Positions 1 to 12,900 of a stretch of 64,000 bases of DNA are shown here, one piece after another. Where the stretch lies: contig VZRG01000539.1 in assembly GCA_013397435.1 (NCBI GenBank), positions 252,721 to 316,720 of the forward strand. The letters are read 5' to 3'. The notes under the pieces were generated by a model. That model was not told the DNA's origin and did no database searches. It saw only the letters and a program-made list of their open reading frames with translations. Origin of the DNA: Erythrocercus mccallii. Taxonomy: Eukaryota; Chordata; Aves; Passeriformes; Dicruridae. Positions within the stretch are counted from its first letter, which is position 1; every line of letters begins with the position of its first letter. The position numbers and the translations under genes were made by a program.

Positions 1-3000
1 GCAAGTAAAGCACTAAAACAATTTTGCCTTCAGAAGTAGTTAAATTTAGCTAATCTGGACTTAAGTAGATGAAACCAAATCATAGCTCTTGGAGGCACAA
101 AGTGAAAACACCTTGGAATTCAAAGTTGTTTGAGGTTGCATGTTTGAGTTACCTGTGCCTTTGTTAATGGCTACTTCCAAAGGTGAGAAGGTATATTTGT
201 AGAGCTGCCACAATTTATTACCAAACATCCAAGCAAATCATATACTGTCATTAGGTAACTGTTACCAAATGTAGCTGAAGCATCAACTCTTATTTCATTA
301 TTTTACTGGTTTTAAAGAAAAAAATTGAAAAGCATCATCCCTGATGAACTGTGCTTCTTGCTAGTTAAGTGCAGGAAAGATCCTCCAATCCAACCTGAAG
401 CAGAGATCAAAATTTCAGTAGAAAATAGTGTTACTTGGTTTCTTCTAGCCTGACCATGGCTTAGTCAGTGTTTTACTGTTTCTGTAATGTACTGGTGGAT
501 GACGTGGGGGTAATGTATCTACTCAGTATGATATAAATATAACTACTAATGAAATAAAGGAAACAGATGACTCTTCCACACTGACAAGTCTCAAAAAGAT
601 ACAAACTGTAATTATCCTGGAAAGATTCTCTGCAGCTACACAGAAAGGCTAAAGTAAATAATCTCTACATAGAATAAGTTGTTAGGGTGCGCTCAATATC
701 TTTTAACCTGATAAGAGGTCCCAAGAGCAGGAAAACAAAGTTGAGCTTTCAAAAAGTTGTATATTTTCTTCTTCATCCTAGAAGTACAGATATAAACAAA
801 ACTACTGAGCATGATGTGCTAGAACCTCAACTATCTTTTCATGCAGCCCTACTCCTGACATGATGACGTGTTTTATTATGGTCTGTATGTAGAGTCAGGG
901 AATGAATCAGGTGGTTCTTAAGTGCAGGCTGCATGCTCAGGGTTTTGGTGCCTGCTGTAGGGCAGATGGTGGTGACTGCAAGTCTGGAGTTCAGGACTTC
1001 TCTCCCATTGCAACCGACTGCAGGCTATACCCAGTGTCTCAAATGTAGGGCCATTTTAAGGGCCCAGAGAGCAGCTGGCAGAGAGTTGATACCAGAGATG
1101 TGGTTGAGGAGGGTTCTTTTTGTTTTGGGAGTTTTGCTGTTCTTAACAGGAAGGGAGAGCAGAAATCTGGATCTAAAAGAAGATCTCTTCCATTGTGACC
1201 AGCAAAACAACCTGTTATAGAAGATATTTCATGCAATGCTGCAGCTTGTAACTTTTAAGGATAGAAACTATGGTTTATCCACAGCCTACTTTTCTCTGCC
1301 TTATTATCCAAGATAAATCTCACAAAGAGGAAAAATGGATTTAATAAGTGATACTCTAAGTATATTTGGACTAGTTTAAAAAACCCAAACAAATGAAATT
1401 GGGGTCATTAATATCACATACCTCAGTACTCTCTGTGGATACACTAATGCTGGGCTGGAAGTGTTCCGCTATTATTGCCACTAAATTCTTACCCATTGTA
1501 GCAGATGGTCTAATAGTGCTTGTGCTTCATGGTGCACTGCACAGGAGCCGTGAGGGAGCAATTCTGCTGCTTCTAAGGTTCTGAGGCCTTATGTTGCCCC
1601 TAATTCTCATCCTTATCTTTGTAATTCTGAAACAGGGAGTTTGCTTGTTTTGGTCTTTTTCTGTGTTATGGAAGAGGAGAGTGAATTTGTGCTGTTCTTG
1701 AGCAAGGCAGTCCACGTTTCTGTACTTTCAGTTAAAGACAAATAACTTTTCATGCAGATAATTATAAAATTCTAGGTAGATTGGAATAGCAGTGATACTT
1801 CTTGTTTCAAGATAATTAGGCTCTCACAGCCTAAAGTGTTCATTAAAATTGTTTCTGATTTGTCCTTAGTTTTTCCAGCTATTGAAAGCGACTTTCTTTG
1901 TCATATCAGTTATATTAAATCAATATGGTGATACAAAGTGTCTGTGCACTTAACATGCTAACATGAAACAACTTCTGAAGTACCTTGGAGGCTTACTTAC
2001 TGCCTAGTACTGCATTATATAGGAAGGAGACAGTCTCTGTTCAGAGCTGAGAGAAGACTCAGTTAATTAGGCTTTTGGGGCCTTCTAATGTGTGACTCAG
2101 ACCTAACCCTTTGTTGTAAATTAACTGTACTGCAGTCACTGTTAATGAAGGATATTATATTAAAAATATTATATTGTTTCAGCTCACTTGGCATCAGTGT
2201 GTAAAATTCTATTGTTTTCACTGTGTATTCCAAGGTAAAGATAACCTAAAGAGAAGATACAAGAGCTCCTGAAATACTCTGATTTTAGGATTCTGTAAAG
2301 TAACTTTTGGATCCAAACGTCGGATCATGTTTCAGGTAGGGCCTTGAGCCCTTTTAAAATGACAAGCTCCTTTCCTATTGCTGCTGTGACTACCTTTTCA
2401 GTAAAGAAGTCTTCTACTAGTCTAGTGTCTGTCATAAATATTTACATATCTCATCTGAAAACTAGAAAATTACTCCTAAAAGGTGGGATGTGATCCTTCA
2501 ATCAATGCCTAACCCTTTTGTCACCAACAGGTAGCACAGACAGAAGGTGGTTGTGTACGGCTGGAGAGTGCCTGAGCCAAATTACTGATTTTGTTAGTCT
2601 TTGTATGGAGACATTGACCCTGACTTAACAAGCCTAGGCATGTTTGGGAACATATTAATGGGCTGCATTGACTTGCTTTGTAAAAATGTTTGTAACCAGT
2701 GAGGGATGGGCACCGAGGGTGCAGTGCTTCCACAAGCACTTTCTCAGGCAGTATAGCCAGAAATTCCTACCTTTCTTTGTTCAAAATCTCTGCCTCTGTG
2801 CCCAAATTACTGATTTCCTACTGTCTTCTGTCTTCTAGCTATGTTAATGTGACTCCTAAGTGGGGAAGTTTTAAAGCAGGTCAATAGAAATGACCTTTGT
2901 GTTAAAAATGCCAACACCACCCACATGTGACCCATGAAACTTATTTTTTATTCTCATTGTACAGAATGTTTATTTTCATTGTTTGGGGTTTTTTAAGGTT

Positions 3001-6000
3001 TGCTTGATTTCCTCAACAGTTTCAGTGTGCCCTGCTGAGAGGACAGGGGTGCATGGGTGGAGAACGTAGGAGGCTCTTAAATCAGTTTGTACCAGGCATT
3101 TTAAAGTGGAATTTGCAGCTTTAAAACCATCCAGGGCCTAGGTAGTAACTTTATTAATCTGTAAGCTGTCTCCTCAGTAATAGGTATGTTGCTTTTTCCC
3201 TAGAGATTCACAGAAGGAAGAGTTCAGTTGTGGTGTGTTGCACCTTTGTTTTGAACACAGAGTTTAGGATTTAAATNNNNNNNNNNNNNNNNNNNNNNNN
3301 NNNNNNNNNNNNNNNNNNNNNNNNNNNNNNNNNNNNNNNNNNNNNNNNNNNNNNNNNNNNNGGGGGGGAGTACGGTCATAGGGAAAATGCTGCCATATGG
3401 ATGAAAACACACAGGAGTGTGTGAGGTTTTCCTACCCTCCCCCAGTCTGAGGTTGTGGTGAGCATTAGGCTTCAGAACAAAAGTAGTTCAGATTAGAAGA
3501 ATGTTTTACTTCATCTTTGCTGGTTATTGCTGAGAATCTAACTTGTAAAAATGTAACTTATACTGAGTTTTGAAATTACACCTCATATTGTTCAACAAGC
3601 TTGGCTGTTTCCTGCCTCTTACCATACAGTGTCTAAAAGTTTAAACAGATGCAGACTCTGCAGCCTGGGGCCACTCCAAGGAAACCAGCAGGAGTGGCTA
3701 GGTGCCTCAGGTGCAAGATTTAGAGTTTCTTGATGTTGTCTGGAAGCCATCCAAGTCTTGAGCAATAGTGCAAGACAATGGGCTTGAGTTTGGGAGTGAA
3801 TCGCAAAGAGGAAAACATCCTTTAAATAAGTGGTGGTAAATCTTTCTGACCTCTCATGTGGGTTTATCTTCGGGGAGAATTACAGGTTCTTATCGTGTGG
3901 TGTCAGGTCAAGTGACAGGTGCCAACAGCTTGTGATTATTGGCCTAGATTTAACCTAGTTCTGGTGCTGCTGGAAGTTGTTGGAGCCAGGTCAGATGTAG
4001 GTCAGGCAGTGGAAGAGCAGTGACTCTGTAGACCAGGGCAGAAACATGACCATGCTTAGCACCTGCACTGTGTTTTATATGGGTCTGGTAATGAGCAGGA
4101 GGAATGTGAGCTGGATGAGCACATGGTGCAGGTAAAGAGTTACTAACAAATTGTGAGGGGAGCTCATCTGTGTGTATGCAGAGAACTGTTTAATAGGGCA
4201 GATCAAACATTCTGCCTTATCAGTAATATATCTTCGTATATGTTTAGACTGGCCAAACTGTAGGCCGCCTTTTTACTGCCGCTCTCTTTTTTTTCCCTAG
4301 TAGATTTTTCTTCTTTGTGGATCATTGGTATGCAATGAAAACTCCTGGGTAATAGCCAGCCCAGTCAATAAGTTCCAGTCATTAATAAAACTTGCTTGTG
4401 TGCAGAGCAAACAGCACTGTTCAAACAGTTTCCTAATCAAAGCAGTTGTATCACCACGTTAACTCCCTCGGAGCTGGAGGCACGTGCCATTGCCTGTGAA
4501 TATTTTGTGCTGCAGTCATGAACTGACTTTGTGGCCAGACCCATCTGGGTTACACTGCCATCCTTGATGCAGAGAGCAGAGGAACTCACGGCTGAAGGAG
4601 AGGGCAGTGATCACACCATTTACGCTATGTACAGATGCAGATATTGGGAAACAGTTTTCTGCAAGGCACTCCTTACATGGGAGGTGACTGAGTGAGACTG
4701 ATTGCGAGTGACAGTGTTTGGAAAGTGTGCGCAATGCTGCAGTTGAGTGAGGATTTCTGCAAGAGATTAAAGGGTAGCATGAGGATAGCAAGCAGTGAAA
4801 GTAAACAATTTCAAGTGAGGTCCAAAGCAATTAGTGAAAGGTCATGCATTTCAATGTACTCCTCTCAAGGTGTTTTAGAGAAACTAAGTTCCCCACAAAC
4901 GACTGTGTTTAGAGAATAAAAGTAGAAGCTTTGAAAAAACAGAGTCATTATCCCATGGATTCTCAGCAGCATAACTTGGTGTCTTCTGTTCAGCGCAGTT
5001 CAGATGTCTTGTTTACCCTTCCTGCCATATTATTTTGTAGGTTTATGTAATTTAATTATTGCTTTTCTAAGAAGTTTCAAGTGGCTTGCTCTGCATATCC
5101 AATAAAGAGTCTCCCTTGTTAATCTCTAGTTAAATGTTTGCCAGGAGATGGATCTGATAATCTCTTCAGGCCAAGCAGGGGGAGGACAGAATGAACAAGA
5201 CTTAGAAATAATGGGTCAGAAGTTCTGAAAGGAAATTTAGAGCAGAAACCCTGGCAGATGATACTATGGAGGGCAGTTGTGGAAGAATGGCAGGGTAGTT
5301 CAGGAACTGAGACTGGAAATCTGGAAACTGTCATCAGAAACAGCCTGAGGTGGCAGAAGAATGCAGCTGCAGCATGGTATGGGGTGTAGCTCAGTAAACA
5401 GGAGGGCTGGGTGAAGCCATACAGCTAAAGGAAAAGGCCATAAATTGAGGGAATGCTGGTGTGTAATAACTTGCTGCTAGGAATTCTGTAAGCTTTTAGA
5501 TTTCATAAGGGAGAGTGCTTTGTGTTTGCCACTTTTCTCTCTGATCATATGTTCCTTTTTTTTTCTTTGCAAATGTGTTCTGTTAACATTTGTTGGAGTA
5601 ATGTATTACTGACATCTGGTCAAACTGTCATGAATTTAGGTAGCCTTGGTGATCTTTTTCCCACAAAACTATATCCATTGGTGAATTTTTTTCTATCAAC
5701 ATTTGGTTAAGGAAAGTCTGTGGTTTTATGACAAAGCAGTGGTTGCAAACTGTATGTGAGCAACTCATTTTAGCAGCAAAAGTCTACCCAACCACATTGC
5801 CAAACCCCACCTTCCTTGAGCCTTGTTTCTGACAGCCCTGGATTCTTTCACTTCAAACATGCTGCTTTGCTCAGTGCCTGGGGAGCCACCCAACCCAGAG
5901 CAGCTTTCTGAGGATCACGTGCTCCTCAGGCATGCTATGCTCAGCTTTGTGTATACAAAGCAAGACGGTTGGGAAAAAGTTTCATTGCTCCTCAGAGAAT

Positions 6001-6844
6001 GCTGTGCATGCTACCTGGGAGAGACTGGGCAGGACAGAAATTTCTACATTGACCCTCCACATTCATGTGGGCTCTTAGTTCACAGCGTGGAACTGAGTGC
6101 TGTTGCCATGCCTACTGAAACAGCTAATTTGGTGGTGGTAAGATGGGTATAAAAACGTGAGAGTTAAAACTCTTCAGTGTTTTGGGGTGGGCTTTTCCCC
6201 CAGGCTTTTCTCTACTGTCAGGTATAGCCCTAGGGTGGCTCTGGCTTGCATAATGTGAAGTCTGGAAGATCTGAGTGAGAGAGAGGTTGACAGGGCCCCA
6301 AAATGCAGATGTGGGAATCTGCTGTGACTTGACATCTCTAGTTGTTTCCCTTCTCCTACAAAACGATACAGTGAAAGGCCTCATCCTGAAATATTGTTGG
6401 CAATAACATATGCATGGAACACTTAATTTGGAATTGTTACAGACATCAGCCACAAAAAAATCTCTGCAACAGTTTCCAAGCTTTTCTTCCCACAAGTTTA
6501 ATTTCATGTCAGAGAAGTAATAATGACATTTTTGTTATAAGCATATTTACAAGCTTGTCCATAGTGTACAGTGATTCACTCTGTTAAGTGAGTAGGACTT
6601 CAGGATTCTTCAAGTCATTCACAAAATGCGATGCAAAAAGATGTTCATCAGAGTTGTATGATCCATCAGTATTGTGCTCATCATTATGTATTGCATAAAG
6701 CAGTATTCCCAAAAAAATACTTCCTTGCTCTAAAGCCTTTCTTGAATAGGACAGACCCTAAATTAAAACTTGGTTTTGGTGGAAATAGATCTTGGTAGAG
6801 CTACAGTATGTCTTAAACTTTGCTTCTGGTTTGTTTTATTTCAG
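1..6844 (+). other. intron upstream of window exon 1 (3' part)
   Basis: Intronic sequence belonging to RASA3. I looked for the preceding C2A exons (residues up to about 92) and found none, so at least the last 6.8 kb before exon 1 is intron. Open frames here are short, start at random and match no family I recognise. The only landmark is the assembly gap at 3277-3361. Confidence 0.8.
3277..3361. other. assembly gap (85 N) followed by a G run
   Basis: Eighty-five undetermined bases, ending directly at GGGGGGGAG on the + strand. A homopolymer or G-rich structure probably stopped the assembly. The open frame that crosses it on the - strand is meaningless. Confidence 0.95.
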
Positions 6845-6939
6845 GAAAGGTAGCTATACAGAAAGAAGATCTGCAGAAGTATCATAACAGAGACACCTGG
6901 TTTCAGCTCCAGCATGTTGATGCTGATTCAGAAGTACAG
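6845..6939 (+). CDS. RASA3: RASA3 window exon 1 (end of C2A)
   Basis: The exon is 95 nt long, begins in phase with two bases of a split glycine codon, and reads [18 protein letters not shown] onward to SEVQ. This is the last strand and following loop of the first C2 domain, about residues 93-124. The acceptor is tttatttcag and the donor gtgaga, both standard. It ends on a whole codon, matching the phase of the next exon. The preceding exon, which should end in the sequence for the strand before this one, was not found in 1-6844. Confidence 0.95.
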
Positions 6940-9900
6940 GTGAGATGGTAAAAAATATCCTGGCAAAGGAGTATTTGTAACAAGGCCATGGCAGTTTCGT
7001 GGGTTTCAAAGCTGTAGGACAGATGTGTTGCTTGCCCACAAAAAGGAAGTGTTGCCCATTAGTATGGTTTGGGTTTCGATGATAAGTGTAGGGTGGATTA
7101 TAAGTGTGCATGAATCACTGGGGGTCAAGATTCTACCTACAGAAATAATTAAAACTACGTGAAGTATCAGGTCACTGATACAAGGAGGGGTGTGTTTATC
7201 TCAAGTATTAAATAACTTCAGGCCCTATAAATAACAGTGGGAGTTATAACAGGGAGTGGAGCCATCTTGAAAATAGTATCTGCAGGTATTGCTTTAAATA
7301 ATTATGTTGGCAGGTTGCCACAGGAGTGGTAACAAGTACATCTTTAATGTGAAAAACATTCCTTGCCAGATCTCTAGGCCCTCTCCTAAACAATGGGAAT
7401 GCTGATAATTGTATTACTTCAGCCCTAAATTACATTTAGTAATTTAGTACATTTAGTATGGTACTTTGCAAATTTTTGTACACAGTGGGACTCTTCTTTC
7501 TGTACTTGCCTTTTTTTGAAGCAGATCCTATTTTCTATTACGACATTAGGTCTTGTGAAAACAGTCATTATGACAAAGCAAGAAATCAAAATGATATAGC
7601 AGGATACTTTGCCAGTTACATTTTTTTTTTCTTCTGTAAATATATGTTACAAACCACTTTTGAACAACAATATTTGTTTAGGAGGAGAGATGAGTATCTG
7701 ACGTGTGCAAAAGTCTCAGATAAATGCAAGAGGAAATGCCTCTTAGATACTTCTGTATGATAGGGTAGGACACAGTATCTTGGCTTTTCAGTCTGTGTGC
7801 AGGTCTGCCCATACCAGGCTGGAAAATGACACTTAAAATGCACACACATTCCAACATACAGTGTAGTCATGTATAGTGAAGCATATGTGAAAATACATGC
7901 AAGATTAGATTTTCTTTTTGTTTGGAGAGACAAATGATACACCGCTGTGCACATGATACAAAGAAAGCCTCAGGACAGCCTGTTCAGCCTGTGACATTCT
8001 CTTGTAAAATATTGATCCTTTTTAATGTCGCATTTCAGTGTCACTGATGATGGAAAGGCTTTTAGCAGGCTTTTAACTGAGATCTATTCTGTTTACCCTG
8101 GTGTCCCTGTCTTCTTACCTCAAAGCCTCTTATGACAGTGCCTTTAGAACAATAGATTGAGTGTTTATATCCTGTAGGATATGAAAACTTTCCCTTTGTA
8201 ATTTATCAGCTGAAGAAAGCCAATATTTAGATAAGCTTCTGCATTGTTTTGTTATGATATTTGTACAGAGTGAGTTTGTGGAAGCTTTTTAGACCAGGGT
8301 GCTTTCTAGGGCAGCACTGGTAATGTAAGTTGCAGGCAGCTCTAGCTTTTGGAGTGATGAGGAGCACAGGATTTGCTGGAAGCGTGTTCTCTTTAATTGT
8401 AGAGTTTAACACTTCTATCCTTACTAGAGCCCAACTGTTAAAAGCTGTTTCTGGGCTCCGTGCGTTTAGTACAAGTAGTGTAAATATGATTTACATGATA
8501 CTCTGATTTTATCCATTTATTTAAATGTTCCTTGATCTTTTTGTTGAGACTGCGAGAGGGCTTGGTTTTCCATTACAGTGGGAGCAGATTTGTAAATATT
8601 TTGTATGAATTCTTATGCAAGTAAAGATAGCCAAATCAAATACTTCAATGTTTGTATCTTTCACATTTGCTGTGTCTCAGTTGTCCTTCTAAGCACTTTT
8701 TCATTTGTAAGAGAAGATAGAATACTTGTGTTAATGTTGAGTATTTATACAATATTACTCAATTTTCCTCCGGTTTTAAAGAAAATAGTTTAAGAAATTT
8801 TTAATAGTTAACATTTGCAGTGAATCATGCAAATACTAATACAAAGGCAGTTATAATGTGCCAACTATGTTTTATCATTCTAGCAGTTTTTCCAATGTAA
8901 TCTAATGGATTAACATTGAGCTGTATGCCAGGAAACTCCTGCATCTTCTGCTTTTGTCAGCCAGTGGCTGTTGTACTATTTTCCATGTTGTAGATCACTT
9001 CATGGCTACTTAGTTATGCATCACAGTACTCTATTGAGGTAAGCTATTGTCACTCCCACACTTTGAATACAGTGAAAGTAAATGTCAGAAAGAATGTGAC
9101 TTGCTTGGGGTTATGCAGTCAGACTGAGAAATTAAAACAGAAAAAAGAGACCAGATTTCTAATACATTAGGCCGTGAAATAAAATAAACTGGGTAAGAAT
9201 AATAAACTTATGAGAGACTTACCTTTACCCTGTGCAAAGTCTGAAAATACCCAGGTTTTAAGTAGAGCAGCCAGCACAGTCAGAAACTGAAAACCACCTT
9301 AAAAACAATGAATTGCTCAAATATTAGTGATATTGGATGCTGTGTTTCTAGTGACCCACTTCTGGGACATGGTACCTCATTTTTCAGAACAGAAAGACTG
9401 ATTTGAAATTACAAATAATAACAGTTGTATGTACGAACTGATATTTTGAGCTATCTGAAGTTTAATGAGAAGAATTAAAAATTTTGTTCAACGTGGTTTG
9501 TAGCTCATTTGTATGAGTTCCTGTATACTTTAAAAAATCACTAAATGTTAATGTTGTATAACTTCATCACAGAGTGTTTCCAAGATGTTTAGCTTGAGAC
9601 TTTGAATCTAGTTTTATGGTTTTACAACACTGCCAATTCTTGCTGTCTTATAAAGGTGCTTTGTATTGTCAGGAGTGAGATTGTGGCTTCATAGATTTTA
9701 CTGCAGATAAGAATGTTACTGACAGCAGGACTATGTCAATTGTCAGACTACACAGATATGAGTATTACTGCCACCATTAATGCTTTAATGCCACCTCCAT
9801 TTATTGCTTGACAGCAAGTAAAGGAGTCTGGCATGATTGCTCATGCTGAAGAAAAAATGAGGGCATTGTGTGTCTGGGCTAAGTGCTGCTAAGAGGCCTG

Positions 9901-12900
9901 TGATCTCACCAACATGGTGTGTTCAGTCTCACATGGAGCAGTACAGGTGGGACTGTGTAGCTGCTCAGCCTGCAGATGTGGAGCAGGCATTACAACCCAC
10001 ATGCCTTTTGTGGGTTTGGTTCACCATTTGGTCTAGCAAACCTGCCTAGTGAGATAATCAGCATCATCAGGTGCATCTGAATTTTTCTTCGCCTGAGTTG
10101 GTGGAAAACAATAGCTACCAGAGTACAGTGCTATGTCATTCAGCAGTGGACTGTAACTGCCTCTTGAAGTTGACAGCCTTTTACTCAGTTGGTACATCAA
10201 TGCCCCCACATTTTACTGGCTGTTTTGCTCTCGCTAGTTTGAAAGTAACACATTTCATAGTCTCTTGTAGTCCTGTCAGTGGATACCCTGGATGCTGTTG
10301 AGATATAGCTGAGTGATGAAGCAGCAGTTGTGCTCTAGGTGGTTAAGTCTGAGCTGCTCTGTAGAGAATAAATGATGAAACTGCAGCTTGTGTTTGTTTG
10401 GCATATAAATGTTATCTGAATATTTCCTTTTTAAATACAGAATAAAATGTTAAATGGCAGGAAGTTTTCTTATGCAGAGTACAGAATGGAAGTTGACAGC
10501 AGTCATTAATATTAAATTTATGGCTGAACTTTCTAGATGGAGAAACTTGTTAGAAAGTATGAAGCTATAACCAGGTGGGTTTGTGTGCATTTTAGCTGAA
10601 GGAATTTTATGTTCTGATGGAGCCTGTCTGCCTCCTCTTCAGTACTGTGCCCCGAGTTAAATGCCCAGTGTCTGACAGTACATGAGCCCAAGTATTTTAG
10701 TAGACCAGGAATTGAGCCATTACTGAAAATGGTTTAACTTTTGCATTGAAATAGATTATGAACAATCAGGCATTATGAACTTCGGCTGGAGGGGAGGGGC
10801 TAGGAGCAGAAGAGACAACATTGTAAGCTGCTTGAGGTCAGTACAAACATGAAGTTGCATACTTTTCTACTAGTCTACTATTTGTCTTTCAGGACCTGCT
10901 GTATTCTCATTGTCATACTTTTTGAGGTCTGGAAGCAAAAATTGCCATGCTATTGTGCGTACCTCTCTTTTGATCCATGAATGTTTTCCTTTTCTTCACA
11001 GAAGGAAGTTTACCCAACAGTAACTGATTCAGATATTTGCCTAGGGCTGTAGATGACAGATGCTCTCAGTGGTCTATGTGTTCTCAGTGGAATTTAAGCC
11101 CAAGTGTGTATGCAGTCTTTAAAAGGCCTTTCCCGATTCTGAGTAGTTTTGCCCTTAATTTTTTTTCACATTGAGTTCACAGTTCAAGTCTGTTTAGTGA
11201 AGTTTGAGCTTTGCTGCCAAAATACCCTTTGTGTACATGTAATCAGTGAAGTGGTTAAAGATCCAGAGATACATTCTGATGAATATCTATGTACACCAGC
11301 ATACTCCAAACCATGTTGTCTGTATGTGCCAAAGTGGGGGAGACTTGCAAGGAGAGTTAGATTGTTCTGATATGTTTTCCTGTGCAGGCTCTTGTTTTAA
11401 AAGTTCCCCTTTTCAACTGTGCTTTGAGTTACTTCCGCTACCTCATTGACAAATGTGAAATAGTCATGTCCTCTTACAGCTGAGTTCTCAGTTTTAAATG
11501 ACAGAATGCTTTTCCAAAGCCAGTTATGCTCAAGGTCTTATATACAAGTCATTGTCGGGGCAAAAAAAGTCTGACAAAAATTTGAAAATTGCTCATTTCC
11601 CATTCCTTCACATAAGAACTTTGATGTATCTGAGATACATATTTTGCTATTAACTTAATAAAAATAAAAGGCATCTAAAGGGCAGATAACCAACACTGAG
11701 GAAGCAAATTGTCTCACATTTTAACCTTCTGTACTCAAAGCTTTGTGCCAAAGATTTACTGATGTTAAGTACTTTCTTCAGACACCAAAAGCCTTTCCTT
11801 TTCCTTTCCACATTAGCATTTTGTCTATGCAGGCCTTTGACTATTGTTGATTAAACATACCTGTTCTTGAGTATGGACTGGTATCAGTGTCATGTGGTGT
11901 ATTAAACTTCATTAGTGGAAAACATTATTCATGGGTATGTTTGGAGAGTACACCTAAAATCCTCTTGTCTTGCTGAAATTAACTACTGGCTCTGAAATGC
12001 TATCTGTATATTAGCCAGAAGAATCTAGCTAAGGCGTGGTGTGGCCCTCAAAAAAACATTTCCCATTGAATGCAGAATCTGTATCACAAGTGTCAGGCTT
12101 CGTGAATGAAATCTTGGCCTTCCTGGGATGGGAGTTTTGCCATGAGTTCACCACAAGCTCTTGAATTAGCTCTTCTTCATTCACGCTTGTGTGATGGAGA
12201 AGTTTATCCCAGCTCTGTGGAAGAAGCTGGAACTGTTACTTTGTTATTTTTGTTCACCTTGTTTCAATTTCCAAGGTATCTCCCGTCTTTGCTTCCTGTT
12301 CTGTATATATCAATGCTCTTTGTATTTGTGGAGCGAGTAGTGTTGAACTGTGATGGTTCTGTTGCTAATTGTTAATTAAGACTATGCATTTGAAGATACA
12401 AGATATAATTGTCTTTGGGAGCACCTGTATAGGGCAGTTTCACTCCAGTAATTAAATTATCCGTTGAACAATGAAGAGCATTGCATGCCCACTGTCCAAC
12501 AGTGATATTTCCTATCTTTGTGTAGGTACTTAAACACTTCTAGCATAAAAATGAGTCACTGATGCATTTTGTACAACCTACTGTAAGCATGGGTAAATGC
12601 AAATTGTAAAAAGAAGCAGCTTCTTCCATGTTTGGTATCAGCTTTCTACCACACACAGGAAATAAATGGGTGCTACTCTCTATATTTTTAACAGTGGCAC
12701 TTAAGCTTCTATCTTCTAGTTGTTTTGAAGAGAGATGACATGTCTGTTTTGATAGGGTGGAGAGATTCTCAAGGCTAAATGCCTACTGACAAAATTATTT
12801 GAGGCAACTGAACCATGCATCACCAATGGTAAATAATGTTTGTGGTAAAGAGAAAGAGCAGCTATTGACCAGATCCTGCTTTGTGGCAAGACTTCCTCCC

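Noticed and set aside
6124..6507. 127-codon open frame on the - strand
   Set aside because: No recognisable domain, low-complexity tail, and length is within what 64 kb of intron gives by chance.
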